A DNA stretch of 64,000 bases. Origin: Halobacillus shinanisalinarum. GTDB taxonomy: Bacteria; Bacillota; Bacilli; Bacillales; Halobacillaceae. How positions within the stretch are numbered: position 1 is the first letter of the stretch; each line of letters begins with the position of its first letter. Positions 54,166 through 63,834 of this stretch are shown here, piece by piece. The notes below the pieces were generated by a model. That model had not been told where the DNA came from. It was given only the letters and a program-made list of their open reading frames with translations, and did not search any database. A program made the position numbers and the translations under genes. Where the stretch lies: the NCBI RefSeq assembly GCF_022919835.1, contig NZ_CP095074.1, forward strand, positions 4,318,001 through 4,382,000, given 5' to 3'.

Positions 54166-55831
54166 ATGGATTGTCATTGGCTGTTTAATCATAGTAGCGT
54201 ACCTCATGCCATACTACATTCTTGGAGAAGACACGCATATTCGGGTTCACGACAATTTGGACTCAAACATTGTCTGGTACAAGATATTAGCAGAAAGTGG
54301 ACAAATCTTTGCACCCCCGGGCACAACGTTGCCTTATGCTGTCAATGGCCTGCCTCGCAGTGCTCTATCGTCAAGTTTGGATTTAATGGTATGGCTTTAC
54401 GTATGGTTTGAACCATTCACGGCTTACACAATAAACCAAACCATCATGCGGTTTGTCGGCTTCTTTGGCATGTATGGGTTACTTCGCTTCCTTTTCCAAA
54501 CAAGAGACGGGGTAAAAAAACTTCAGCTCATCGCTGTAGGTGTATCAGTCGGCTTTGCGCTTTTACCGTTTTGGCCTTCTGGAGCGTTATCGATAGCGGG
54601 ATTGCCTTTAGCTTTATTAGCGTTCCTTAACATCCGCAAGTTCGGGAGACGCACATCCAAGTTATATTGGCTCATCATCGTATTGCTTCCATTTCACTCC
54701 AGTTTAATATTGAGTTTTGTGTTCTTTCTAGCATTGATGGGTTTAGTATGGATAGTGGATTGGTTCCGAACCAAACGTGTTAACATGTCTTTTTTAGGCG
54801 CCCTCTTTTTGATGGGGTCGATTTACCTGATCAAGAATTATACGGTGATTATATCCATGTTCTTCAGTGGGGGATTTACCTCTCATCGTGAGGAATTTGA
54901 CTTAGGGCATAATAGCTTAGCTGGTACTATCCGTCTGTTTAATAAAAACTTCATTTTTGCTCACACGCATGACATGAGTTTACATCAGCAGGTGATCCTG
55001 CCGGCAGTAATCTTGGCTGTGTTTATTGCTATTTATAAAAGAATCAAACCCAACCGACTTGCTGTGGCTATGACGATGAATTTCCTTTTATCGCTTTGGT
55101 ATGCTTTTTGGTACTGGGAAGGGTTTAGAGTACTAAAAGATGAGTCCATGATTCTCAATACATTTAATTTCAGCCGTATTCATTTTTTACACCCTTTGTT
55201 TTGGTACATGGCCTTTGCTTTTGCATTGGTGATTGTTTGGAAAAACTTAAAACTTGGTAAACCGATTGTCATCGTCCTTATGGTGGTTCAAATAGGCATC
55301 GTATTTGGTTTGAATGAAGAGAAAAAATACAGTGAAATCGGCACACCGACGTTCGAAGAATTTTATTCACAGGATCTTTTCAATAATATAAAGAAGTACA
55401 TTGGTAAAGCCCCTTCTAACTATCAAGTCGTAAGTGTAGCCATGCATCCGACCATCGCCCAATATAATGGCATGCATACATTAGACACTTATAATACTAC
55501 TTATCCATTATCCTATAAGCATAAATTTCGCAAGATTATCGCACCAGAATTAGAAAAAAACCAAAACCTTGAATCCTACTTTGACACGTGGGGCGGAAGG
55601 CTTTATATGTATGTGGGGGAGTTAGGGAAGGATTATGTATTTAGCAAGAATAGCGATGAAGTAATCGAGCAGCTTGACATCAATACTGAACAATTGCAAC
55701 AAATGGGGGGAGACTATGTATTATCAGCCCTGCCCATTGAGAATCATGAAAGTATAGGTCTCGAATTTGAGAAAGCATTCCAACATGCATCCTCTCCTTG
55801 GAAAATTCACTTGTATAAAGTTGAGCTCTAA
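54128..55831 (+). CDS. DUF6044 multi-pass membrane protein (YkoS-like), candidate GT-C transferase
   Basis: 567 aa with about ten membrane helices and a C-terminal soluble part (from about 410). The N-terminal segment with LGEDTHIRVHDNLDSNIVWYKIL resembles the DUF6044/YkoS proteins. The acidic first loop and GT-C-like topology fit an enzyme that moves a sugar from a polyprenyl carrier to a surface acceptor. In Bacillus subtilis the homologous ykoS is next to ykoT, as here. ATG 54128 is preceded by AAAGAGG and overlaps wecE by 38 nt. The transferase role is inferred. Confidence 0.8.
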   Translation: MWSTILRTFSKNKWIVIGCLIIVAYLMPYYILGEDTHIRVHDNLDSNIVWYKILAESGQIFAPPGTTLPYAVNGLPRSALSSSLDLMVWLYVWFEPFTAYTINQTIMRFVGFFGMYGLLRFLFQTRDGVKKLQLIAVGVSVGFALLPFWPSGALSIAGLPLALLAFLNIRKFGRRTSKLYWLIIVLLPFHSSLILSFVFFLALMGLVWIVDWFRTKRVNMSFLGALFLMGSIYLIKNYTVIISMFFSGGFTSHREEFDLGHNSLAGTIRLFNKNFIFAHTHDMSLHQQVILPAVILAVFIAIYKRIKPNRLAVAMTMNFLLSLWYAFWYWEGFRVLKDESMILNTFNFSRIHFLHPLFWYMAFAFALVIVWKNLKLGKPIVIVLMVVQIGIVFGLNEEKKYSEIGTPTFEEFYSQDLFNNIKKYIGKAPSNYQVVSVAMHPTIAQYNGMHTLDTYNTTYPLSYKHKFRKIIAPELEKNQNLESYFDTWGGRLYMYVGELGKDYVFSKNSDEVIEQLDINTEQLQQMGGDYVLSALPIENHESIGLEFEKAFQHASSPWKIHLYKVEL

Positions 55832-55909
55832 AAATGGAAATGAGAAAATGCAGAGGGCGAATAGGATAACTGTTATAATGAAGGGGATACGTTCGTGAAG
55901 GAGGATATT

Positions 55910-56689
55910 ATGGAAGATTTATTACAATTAAAAGATAAGCATATTGTCATAATGGGTGTGGCCAATCAAAGAAGTATTGCCTGGGGTGTGGCTAAATCAT
56001 TAGATAAAGCTGGAGTAAAATTAATTTTTACATATAGGAAGGAAAGGTCTTATAAGAAGTTAGTGAAGCTGTTAGAAGAGAATAATATAGAATCAGAGCT
56101 TGTTTTACAATGCGATGTAAATGAAGATGAGAGCATTCAGCAAGCTTTTGCGCAAATCGGTGAGAAAACAGGGGTGATACATGGCATTGTGCATTCTGTC
56201 GCTTCTGCGCCTACGGAGGATTTAAAGGGGTCCTTTATAGATACATCGAGAAGTGGATTTGCTTCTGCACAGGACTCAAGCTCCTATTCTTTAGTTGCTG
56301 TTACAAAGGCTGCTCGGCCGTTAATGAAAGAAGGAGGCGCGATTATTGCGATGAGCTACTTAGGGGCGGAGCGAGTCGTTGGTGGTTACAATGTAATGGG
56401 CGTTGCGAAAGCTTCTCTCGAGGCATCTGTGAAGTATCTAGCTTCGGAAGTGGGAGAAGACCAAATTCGAGTGAACGCTATTTCTGCTGGTGCGATTCGA
56501 ACAATTTCTGCAAAAGGTGTTCCTTCCTTCAACCAAATTCTGCATCAAATTGAAGAGACTTCTCCTTTAAAAAGAAACGTTACTCAAGAAGATATTGGTG
56601 ATATGAGTGTAGCGATGCTCAGTGCCTTGTCAAGAGGTGTGACTGGTGAGATCATCTATGTCGATTCAGGTTACAATATATTAGGATAA
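55910..56689 (+). CDS. fabI: Enoyl-[acyl-carrier-protein] reductase FabI
   Basis: 259 aa. NADH-dependent last step of fatty acid elongation. FabI-type SDR: MGVANQRSIAWGVAKSLDKAG, the GxG variant, CDVNEDESI, HSVASAPTEDLKGSF, MSYLGAERVVGGYNVMGVAKASLE with the Tyr-x6-Lys pair, and SAGAIRTISAKGV. The start at 55910 follows AAGGAGGATATT. A TATAAT at 55873-55878 suggests its own promoter separate from the sugar operon. Confidence 0.94.
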   Translation: MEDLLQLKDKHIVIMGVANQRSIAWGVAKSLDKAGVKLIFTYRKERSYKKLVKLLEENNIESELVLQCDVNEDESIQQAFAQIGEKTGVIHGIVHSVASAPTEDLKGSFIDTSRSGFASAQDSSSYSLVAVTKAARPLMKEGGAIIAMSYLGAERVVGGYNVMGVAKASLEASVKYLASEVGEDQIRVNAISAGAIRTISAKGVPSFNQILHQIEETSPLKRNVTQEDIGDMSVAMLSALSRGVTGEIIYVDSGYNILG

Positions 56690-56695
56690 TGAAAG

Positions 56696-56732
56696 AAAGA
56701 CGCCAATTCCTTAATGGAATTGGCGTCTTTTT
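56696..56732. terminator. Bidirectional terminator
   Basis: AGACGCCAATTCC and GGAATTGGCGTCT form a perfect 13-bp stem with A and T tracts, between convergent fabI and the amine oxidase gene. Confidence 0.92.
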
Positions 56733-56747
56733 AAAGTGTGGACAAAT

Positions 56748-58232
56748 TTAATCGTTGATAGACCTACTTCTCTCATTTATTTCGTAGGCTGTCCTTATAC
56801 CTGATTCTATTGCACCTTCCACCCAGCCATGAAAGGGAGAAGTATGTTCTCCGGCAAAATGAAGTCGCCCTTCCGGTGTACTTATGTAATCACCAAAATT
56901 TACGACCTGATGTGGGGCGAACAGGGTAAAGCATCCTGCTGAAAAAGGATTTTGAGCCCAATCAAAAGCAAACGCTTGATAATATTCTTGATAAACGATG
57001 TCGCCATAAATTTTAGCTAGATCTTTAAGAACATAGGAAATCAAATCTGATTCTGTTAAACTGGTCCACAATGAAGCGTTTTTACCCCAACTGTAACTGC
57101 CAAGCAATACCGCAGGACCGAAGTGCCCCTTATTATGGCTAGGGATGTAAGTGAACATCGTGGGAAGATCCGTTATGATGTTGCCTACTTCCATCCTCTC
57201 CCAAAAGCGATGTTTAAATTCAATGGCTATTTTCACTGCGGGAATATTGGTCAGGGTTCTAATCGCTTGCCACTTCTTAAAAGAGATAGAATCATAGGGT
57301 TCAACATCAACAAATTGGAAGACTGAAAAAGGCATAGTAATAATACTATAATCACCCGAAAAACACTTTGGCTCCTGTGTCAAAGGGTTTACTGTACTAA
57401 GTGTAACACCGGACGTCGTTTGCGTAATCTTTCTCACTTTATGGCTGTAAAGAATGTCAGAGTGAAGTTCAGAAAGGAAAGATAAGGGAAGCTGGTCATT
57501 CCCGCCTGTGATTTCGTAGAAGTTCGTGTCTTTATTAAAGATCGGATAAATGATATCTGTTAAAATATCAACAAAAGAGAAGTCGGGGAACCCTTCAATT
57601 CCGAGAAGAACCATAATCATTCGAATAGCATTAGATGAAAGGGAAGGGCCTAATGGATTATTTTCTAGATAGTCCCTCATAGAGTAGGAGGCATATTGTT
57701 TTTTTAACCGTTCCTGCTCTTCAGGTGAACTGCTTTGATACCTTTCAATAAAAGGATTGACGGCAGATAAAAATAACTCCGATGCGGTTTTGCCCTTTTC
57801 CCAGCCTACTAGAGGAAATTGTAAGACTTCGGGATATTGTTCATAGTGTTTACGCGTGGTACGTATGTTGTTTACAAAGATCAAATCAAGTGGAGAGCTA
57901 TTTATAAAAGGATTAATTTGAAGCTTGAAACGTTTGATATACTCACATACAAGAGCATGTGTGCTAGGAATACGCATAGCGCCAAGCTCAACATAATTCC
58001 CTTGGGTGAATGGCTGTCTTAAGGTAAATATCCTACCGCCTATCCGGTTATTCCCTTCAAGTACAGTTACATGATGACCGGCCCTTTTGAGTAAGGAAGC
58101 AGAGACTAACCCAGACATTCCAGCTCCGGCTATTATTACCTTTTTAGGCGTTTTAGCCAACTGTAATCCGTCTCTAATAATGTTTACCATTCCTTCAGGG
58201 TATGTAAGTTGTTCCTCGCTTCTACTGCTCAT
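56748..58232 (-). CDS. Flavin amine oxidase
   Basis: 494 aa. FAD-binding Rossmann motif VIIAGAGMSGLVSASLLKRAGHHVTVLEGNNRIGGRIFTLR at about residues 33-75, substrate domain in the middle, and the C-terminal FAD end GRLHFAGEHTSPFHGWVEGAIESGIRTAYEI. It belongs with monoamine/L-amino acid oxidases such as Bacillus subtilis YobN. No signal peptide, so it is cytoplasmic. The substrate is unknown. The start at 58232 follows AAGGAGGAAGTTAT; a longer frame to 58313 would run into the DedA promoter region. Confidence 0.88.
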   Translation of the reverse strand: MSSRSEEQLTYPEGMVNIIRDGLQLAKTPKKVIIAGAGMSGLVSASLLKRAGHHVTVLEGNNRIGGRIFTLRQPFTQGNYVELGAMRIPSTHALVCEYIKRFKLQINPFINSSPLDLIFVNNIRTTRKHYEQYPEVLQFPLVGWEKGKTASELFLSAVNPFIERYQSSSPEEQERLKKQYASYSMRDYLENNPLGPSLSSNAIRMIMVLLGIEGFPDFSFVDILTDIIYPIFNKDTNFYEITGGNDQLPLSFLSELHSDILYSHKVRKITQTTSGVTLSTVNPLTQEPKCFSGDYSIITMPFSVFQFVDVEPYDSISFKKWQAIRTLTNIPAVKIAIEFKHRFWERMEVGNIITDLPTMFTYIPSHNKGHFGPAVLLGSYSWGKNASLWTSLTESDLISYVLKDLAKIYGDIVYQEYYQAFAFDWAQNPFSAGCFTLFAPHQVVNFGDYISTPEGRLHFAGEHTSPFHGWVEGAIESGIRTAYEINERSRSIND

Positions 58233-58338
58233 ATAACTTCCTCCTTTTCCCATATTACGTGGTTTTATGAAGGCATATGCCTGTATAATCAACAAGCAAG
58301 GTATTTTAATCACGATAGAAATCGAGGTGCAAGAAGCA

Positions 58339-58947
58339 ATGGAAAATTGGCTGCTCTCTATTATTAATGAGTATGGTTACATAGGCATCTTCGCATTAAT
58401 AGCATTAGAAAATATTTTTCCGCCAATTCCATCTGAAGTCATTTTAACATTCAGTGGTTTTGTGACGACCTCCACTCATTTATCGATCTTTGGTGTGGTA
58501 ATCAGCTCAACTCTAGGTTCGATTACAGGCGCTGTTGGATTATATGGGGTTGGATTGTTGCTTGATGTAGAACGGATGGAAAAAATAGTTGATAAATGGG
58601 GCAAAGTTCTTCGTCTGACTCGTAAAGATATTCATAAAGCAGATTCCTGGTTTGATAAATATGGGCCTTGGACAGTGTTTTTATGCAGATTTGTCCCACT
58701 AATTAGAAGTCTCATTTCAATTCCGGCAGGGATGTCGAACATGAATTTTACCGCTTTCTTTGTTCTTACGACATTAGGTACTCTAATTTGGAATACTGTC
58801 CTTATTTGGATCGGAGCATCTGTTGGGGATTCGTGGCACAGTATTCTTACATACATGGATATATACTCTTCGGTTGTTTATATTATTTTAGCAGTTGCAG
58901 TGGTGGCGGCCGTATATTGGTACTTCAAAAAAATAAGAAACAGATAA
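58339..58947 (+). CDS. DedA family membrane protein
   Basis: 202 aa. DedA/SNARE-associated domain: NEYGYIGIFALIALENIFPPIPSEVILTFSGF, then GLYGVGLLLD, and the conserved arginine region FLCRFVPLIRSLISIPAGMSNMNFTAF. About five membrane segments. DedA proteins are linked to undecaprenyl phosphate and lipid recycling across the membrane in recent work; the specific role here is inferred. GAGGTGCAAGAAGCA precedes the ATG. Divergent from the amine oxidase gene. Confidence 0.88.
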   Translation: MENWLLSIINEYGYIGIFALIALENIFPPIPSEVILTFSGFVTTSTHLSIFGVVISSTLGSITGAVGLYGVGLLLDVERMEKIVDKWGKVLRLTRKDIHKADSWFDKYGPWTVFLCRFVPLIRSLISIPAGMSNMNFTAFFVLTTLGTLIWNTVLIWIGASVGDSWHSILTYMDIYSSVVYIILAVAVVAAVYWYFKKIRNR

Positions 58948-59059
58948 ATGGAGAGGGTGGCATCGTAAAAATGTCTCCTTCTATGTTTACTTACCCAAAC
59001 TCTATACTGATACCGTCCTCTAGTTACTTGATGAATTTCCCTGTTTACGTTTAAAAGAA

Positions 59060-59944
59060 GAATGAATTTCATAATTTAAGCCCCTTCTGCTCCAAGGGAT
59101 TCAAAACGCAAAAAAGGAAGTACCTCCCCAAATCTAGTCAAGTAGGAAATTTGAAATCATTTTTATTAGGTAAGGGCAGTGATCTGGAAGACTCCATCTC
59201 GAGATAGGTTTCCGTTTCCTTGGATGGAGAAGGAGGTCCGAAATCACTCGCTTTCCGTGGGCATGCGCTGAGCCTCCTCGGACTCTGTCCTCCGGGGTCT
59301 CACCTGTCATGTTTACCCCACAGGAGTCTCGCCATTTCCCGGACCTCCTTGTGTTTGTGAGAAGAACGGAAACACTCCAGGTTCACAAGTCACCCAAAAC
59401 GACAGAAGAACTTCTTATCAGAGAGCTGAGAATCTCTCTGTGACGCGGTTATTATGCCACATCATGATGGATAAAGCCCTCTGAACATTGGAGACTTATT
59501 CGGAATACGAATGGCTCCGTTCATCATAAAATGGGTGGCGAGACTCCCGCGGAAGAAGGAGCGAGGCGAGACCCCGGAAGGCTTCGCCTGAGGAGGCTTG
59601 CTGTTTAGAGGATGTTCGGCTAAATCCGAATAGAGGAAGTTCGACTAAGTTCGGCACGTCCTGTGCCAACGTCGAACGACCCCACGTCCTGTGGGGCCGC
59701 AGGAAAGCGAGTCGTTTCCGAGCCACCCCGAGCCCTCATACCGTAACGGACCTAAGTGTCCCGGAGCTGAGTCTCTAGTATAAGGGAGCGATGTGAAGCA
59801 ACATGGATAGAAAGTGATCAAACTTCTTTATAAAACGGAAACTAAAATCTTCTGGATAAGAATCCATTTTGAACCTTTTCGGAAAAGAACCTTATATTCT
59901 GCCAGTCTTTGGTGTTTTAAAAAGAGCAATTATGAAATTGATTC
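59060..59944. mobile_element. MITE-like element, copy B (885 bp)
   Basis: Terminal inverted repeats GAATGAATTTCATAATT (59060-59076) and the complement of GAATCAATTTCATAATT (59928-59944), 16 of 17 matching. AAGAA is directly repeated at both flanks (59055-59059 and 59945-59949), a likely target duplication. It matches copy A (6550-7297) in reverse orientation over nearly its full length. It has additional blocks, such as one near 59280-59345 rich in GGGTCTC and GGAGTCTCGCC and one near 59670-59700 (CACGTCCTGTGGGG). No transposase or credible gene lies inside. Confidence 0.78.
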
Positions 59945-60064
59945 AAGAAACAAAAATAATAACTTATCGTTCTGGTTACGTACGCATAGACGAATACAGT
60001 GATATGTCTTATAATCGGTACGGAAGCTTTTATACATAATAAAATGTAAAAGGAGAGAAGTCGC

Positions 60065-60991
60065 GTGAGTAAAACGTTGATATTTGGCCACAAGAATCCA
60101 GATACAGATACGATCAGTTCAGCGATCGTCTATGCTGACTTGAAAAATAAGCTTGGTTTAGAAGTTGAAGCAGTGAGATTAGGGGAAGTGGGCGGTGAAA
60201 CCCAATTTGCATTAGATAAGTTCAATGTGGATGCACCCCGTTTAGTAGAAACCGTTTCAGATGAAGTGGAGCAAGTTATCCTGGTGGACCATAACGAACG
60301 CCAGCAAAGTGTTGAAGACATTGATGAGGTTCAAGTCCTTGAGGTCATTGACCATCATCGAATTGCGAACTTCGAAACCAAAGGGCCCCTTTATTACCGT
60401 GCAGAGCCTGTCGGCTGTACGGCAACCATCCTAAATAAATTGTATAAAGAAAACAATCAAGAAGTCAGCCCGCAGATGGCCGGTTTAATGCTGTCCGCCA
60501 TAATTTCTGATTCCTTGCTTTTTAAATCTCCTACATGTACAGAGCAAGATGTACAAGCAGCGAAGGAATTGGCGGAAATCGCTCATGTGGATGCAGAAGA
60601 GTATGGTCTTGAAATGCTTAAAGCCGGAGCGGATATTAGTGATAAATCGGCCGCACAGTTGATTTCACTTGATGCGAAGGAGTTCGCGATGGGTGATGTT
60701 AAAGTAGAGATCGCGCAAGTAAATACAGTCGATACGGATGAAGTTCTCGCACGTAAAGCTGAAATTGAACAAGCGATCGAAACCGTCGTTTCTGAAAAAG
60801 AACTAGACCTATTCTTATTTGTGATTACTGATATCCTCACAAACAATTCAACCGTTATTGCTATCGGAGAAAAAATGGGTGTCGTTGCCGAAGCATTCGA
60901 AGTGCCTTTTGAAGGAAACCAGGCTGTTCTTGAAGGCGTTGTTTCACGTAAAAAGCAAATTGTACCACCGCTTAATGAAAAATTTCTATAA
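60065..60991 (+). CDS. ppaC: Manganese-dependent inorganic pyrophosphatase
   Basis: 308 aa family II pyrophosphatase (DHH superfamily). Metal ligands are visible in [23 protein letters not shown] and [10 protein letters not shown]. The C-terminal DHHA2 domain ends with the substrate-binding [10 protein letters not shown]. Hydrolyses pyrophosphate in the cytoplasm. No CBS domains. GTG start after AAAGGAGAGAAGTCGC. Confidence 0.96.
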   Translation: MSKTLIFGHKNPDTDTISSAIVYADLKNKLGLEVEAVRLGEVGGETQFALDKFNVDAPRLVETVSDEVEQVILVDHNERQQSVEDIDEVQVLEVIDHHRIANFETKGPLYYRAEPVGCTATILNKLYKENNQEVSPQMAGLMLSAIISDSLLFKSPTCTEQDVQAAKELAEIAHVDAEEYGLEMLKAGADISDKSAAQLISLDAKEFAMGDVKVEIAQVNTVDTDEVLARKAEIEQAIETVVSEKELDLFLFVITDILTNNSTVIAIGEKMGVVAEAFEVPFEGNQAVLEGVVSRKKQIVPPLNEKFL

Positions 60992-60996
60992 AACAC

Positions 60997-61036
60997 AAAC
61001 AAGATCCGCATTTCATTTTATGCGGATCTTGTTTGT
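60997..61036 (+). terminator. Terminator of ppaC
   Basis: AACAAGATCCGCA and TGCGGATCTTGTT form a perfect 13-bp stem followed by a T-rich tail. Confidence 0.9.
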
Positions 61037-61081
61037 TATCTTAGCCCACCTGATCAAATAAAAAAATGTGCCATTCTTTTA

Positions 61082-61648
61082 TTATAATTGCCATTCTTCC
61101 CGAAGCACCCCCATTCGAATGGAATCATAATAATTTCCTTCATAAATACGGCACTTTCTCATGCGGCCTTCGAGTTTCATTCCTAACTTTTCCCCAACAC
61201 GCATCATTCTTTGGTTCTTCGACCATGTTGTTAATCCGACACGGGCTAAGGGCAGGTTATTAAACAAGTGGTCAATCCATAGAGTAAGAGCTTCTGTCCC
61301 GTAACCACCGCTCCAATACTCAGGAGAATAGATCCCAATTCCAACTTCGAGCCAAAGAGAAGGTTTGTGCTCCCAATAATAGGTAACAGTACCAATTATG
61401 GTTCCTTCCACCTCGATAATTAGTCGTGAATCAGGTTCATTTTGTTTTAACCTTTCTTTTCTGGCATTTTCATGACTTCGATAGCTTTCTAATGTATGTG
61501 GCTCTAAAGGATAGTAAGGGGCATCCCACTTTTTCCACTCTGGTTCTTCTTCACGATAGATCAATCCCCAAAGAATGGGTATATCGGTATCAGTGATACT
61601 TCTCAGTGTGACAAGTTTACCTTCTATATGTACATTTGTAACAGTCAT
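61082..61648 (-). CDS. GNAT acetyltransferase (RimJ/RimL-like)
   Basis: 188 aa. GNAT_3 fold: a start with VTLRSITDTDIPILWGL, VEGTIIGTVTYYWEHKPSLWLEVGIGIYSPEYWSGGYGTEAL with the acetyl-CoA loop, and TWSKNQRMMRVGEKLGMKLEGRMRKCRIYEGNYYDSIRMGVLREEW at the C-terminus. The RimJ/RimL layout suggests N-terminal or small-molecule acetylation; the substrate is unknown. AAAGGCGGCTTGCACA precedes the ATG. Confidence 0.88.
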   Translation of the reverse strand: MTVTNVHIEGKLVTLRSITDTDIPILWGLIYREEEPEWKKWDAPYYPLEPHTLESYRSHENARKERLKQNEPDSRLIIEVEGTIIGTVTYYWEHKPSLWLEVGIGIYSPEYWSGGYGTEALTLWIDHLFNNLPLARVGLTTWSKNQRMMRVGEKLGMKLEGRMRKCRIYEGNYYDSIRMGVLREEWQL

Positions 61649-61777
61649 TGTGCAAGCCGCCTTTCTAACATAGCTTTCTTTATCCTACCACAGTAAGTAA
61701 GTGGGAATGAAGGTTTTAGGATAAAATGGAAGGGGAAGGCTTACTAATAGTTGGTCTACATAGTAGAGGATGATTTT

Positions 61778-62731
61778 ATGCTAAAAGTTTATGGTTATTC
61801 AAATAAAGACGGTTGGCAGATTGGGAGCTCACTTGATACAATCATGCAAGATGAATTGGACTGGTATTGGGTTGATTTCCAATCTCCATCAGAAGAAGAA
61901 ATAAAACTTCTGCACACATTCTTTCATTTTCACCCCTTAGCGATTGAGGATTGTATGCATGATTTGCAAAGACCGAAATTAGATTATTATGATGATCATA
62001 CCTTTTTTGTTATTCATTCGGTGGAAAGCAATGATTTAGACAAGCATGAGATTGATGTGTTTTTAGGTGATGCGTTTATTGTCACCTACCATAAACAACC
62101 ATCTAAAGTTGTTGAGACAGTAGAGGGCTTGATGCAGCGTAATAAAAATCAGCAGCAGACAATGGATGAATATAATGTACTTTATCAGCTGTTGGATAAA
62201 GCGGTAGACAATTATTTTCCAATCGTTTACGAAATAGAGGATCATATTAATGAGATAGAAGATAATACAAAAAGCTTATCAATGGAACAATTGCTAGAAG
62301 AGTTATTTGATCGTCGGGGCGAACTAATGCAATTAAGACAAACGGTTCATCCAATGAGAGATTTGCTCTATCGGATGTTAAATACCCATCATTTAGATGG
62401 CGTCCATGAAAGAAAAGAGTACTTTACAGATATTTATGACCATCTGCTAAAAGTCGCAGAAATGGTGGCATCTAATCGGGAAATGACCCAGGATATTAGG
62501 GATAGCTACTTATCATTAAATTCACATCAAACCAACCGCACAATGCAGATCTTAACCGTTATCTCAGTTATATTCATGCCCCTCACCTTTATCGTCGGTG
62601 TTTACGGAATGAATTTTGTTTTCATGCCGGAGCTCAATGCCAAATATGGCTATTTTGTTGTCTGGGCGGTAATGATTGCCTTGGCATTCGGAATGTTTAT
62701 ATGGTTCAAGAAGAAAGGCTGGTTTGATTAA
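61778..62731 (+). CDS. CorA family divalent cation transporter
   Basis: 317 aa. Large N-terminal cytoplasmic domain with the FHFHPLAIEDCMHDLQRPKLDYYDDHTFFVIHSV block, a long stalk helix, and two C-terminal membrane helices. The signature YGMNF (the GMN selectivity motif) follows the first helix, and a basic tail (KKKGWFD) ends the protein. Mg, Co or other divalent transport is expected. ATG 61778 is preceded by AGAGGATGATTTT. Confidence 0.93.
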   Translation: MLKVYGYSNKDGWQIGSSLDTIMQDELDWYWVDFQSPSEEEIKLLHTFFHFHPLAIEDCMHDLQRPKLDYYDDHTFFVIHSVESNDLDKHEIDVFLGDAFIVTYHKQPSKVVETVEGLMQRNKNQQQTMDEYNVLYQLLDKAVDNYFPIVYEIEDHINEIEDNTKSLSMEQLLEELFDRRGELMQLRQTVHPMRDLLYRMLNTHHLDGVHERKEYFTDIYDHLLKVAEMVASNREMTQDIRDSYLSLNSHQTNRTMQILTVISVIFMPLTFIVGVYGMNFVFMPELNAKYGYFVVWAVMIALAFGMFIWFKKKGWFD

Positions 62732-62827
62732 CTCAAGAGATGAGATTACCTCATGAATATACTTGATCCTTTATAAAATAAGGAGTAAGTAGAACGGGAA
62801 GGTAAGCGAAATTGAATGAAAAAGGAA

Positions 62828-62856
62828 ATAAGGCAGCCTGTTTGGCTGTCTTTTTG
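62828..62856 (+). terminator. Terminator downstream of corA-like gene
   Basis: AAGGCAGCC and GGCTGTCTT pair, followed by TTT, about 100 nt after the stop. Confidence 0.65.
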
Positions 62857-62965
62857 CTGCTAGTGTGCCGAAGATAAGTTTACTGCTTAATGAGGAATGT
62901 TAGGTTATTTTGAATAGGTATAAATTAGGGGATATATGTTAAATTGGTAAAGGGAGGGGGGTTCT

Positions 62966-63157
62966 ATGTCTAGGGATAACGATGATCGAACTGAGCCGTT
63001 TAATAATGCAATGGAACACAAGCAAAAGGTAGAAGGTTACCCAAGTGGGGCAGGTGGACGAATGCCAGTCCTGATAAGGTTAATCGGTTATTTTATGTTT
63101 GGAGGTCTTTGCCTCATGATGATAATTGCTGTTTTTGCTGCGGTTTTCTTTGAATAA
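62966..63157 (+). CDS. Small single-helix membrane protein
   Basis: 63 aa. A polar, acidic N-terminal half (SRDNDDRTEPFNNAMEHKQKV) followed by one membrane helix (about residues 36-60) ending VFFE. A very strong AGGGAGGGGGG site precedes the ATG. The family is not recognised. Probably expressed on its own. Confidence 0.65.
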   Translation: MSRDNDDRTEPFNNAMEHKQKVEGYPSGAGGRMPVLIRLIGYFMFGGLCLMMIIAVFAAVFFE

Positions 63158-63280
63158 TAACTGTCTTTTTTTCATGGATGGTTAAGTATAGGATAAGGAA
63201 TCAATGATACGGATGAAAAGCCCTTAACCTTTTGAAACCTAAGCAGACTTTTACGTATCATAATATGAGGAAATTAATTA

Positions 63281-63346
63281 GTGGCGTTGATCTTATCTGC
63301 ACTTATTTTGTTATTCGGTATGGTTTTTTCGTTCGGAATTGCCTGA
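63281..63346 (+). CDS. Possible 21-aa hydrophobic peptide
   Basis: GTG start with GAGGAAATTAATTA upstream. The product is almost entirely hydrophobic (ALILSALILLFGMVFSF). It could be a real membrane peptide or a chance frame; no family is recognised. Confidence 0.35.
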   Translation: MALILSALILLFGMVFSFGIA

Positions 63347-63457
63347 TTATTAGTTGTTTATCATATTAGGACGTAGAATTTCAAGACCAAATCTAGACAT
63401 GTATCAAAGAATAGTCATCTTGAGGAAGAAGTTCATTCTTTTAAAGAGGGAGAGTGT

Positions 63458-63598
63458 TTGGCTGCGTCAACAGGTGGTTGGATATTATTGGGGATTGTAG
63501 CGCTTTTTGCATTACCAATTTTGTTCGGGATGGTTCGTGATTATCTTGGTTTCAATAGTAATAAGTTCTATGGGGATGAGGCAAATAAAAATAAATAA
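63458..63598 (+). CDS. Small membrane protein (46 aa)
   Basis: TTG start after AAAGAGGGAGAGTG. One membrane helix (WILLGIVALFALPILFGMV, about residues 8-26), then a polar C-terminus (RDYLGFNSNKFYGDEANKNK). The helix-plus-polar-tail build and good ribosome binding site support a real gene. Not recognised. Confidence 0.6.
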   Translation: MAASTGGWILLGIVALFALPILFGMVRDYLGFNSNKFYGDEANKNK

Positions 63599-63834
63599 AG
63601 ATAGACTCAAGAGGTGAGACTTACGAAAAAAGTTTCCTTCGTGCTGAGATAACTAGAAATCAGGTAAATGGAGGAAGCGGAGGACAAGGAGACGATCAAT
63701 AGCATTTGTGCTCTTTTTAGAATCACAGACTTTTTTCAGTCTAAAGACGTAGAAATATTCACTCTGATGACCGTTATGAAAAGGCATAACTCTTTTTATA
63801 ATTATGGTATCAATAATAAAGGAGTGGATATTCG

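Noticed and set aside
59496..59726. 76-codon minus-strand frame in copy B
   Set aside because: Repeat-derived, with no ribosome binding site and no recognisable protein.
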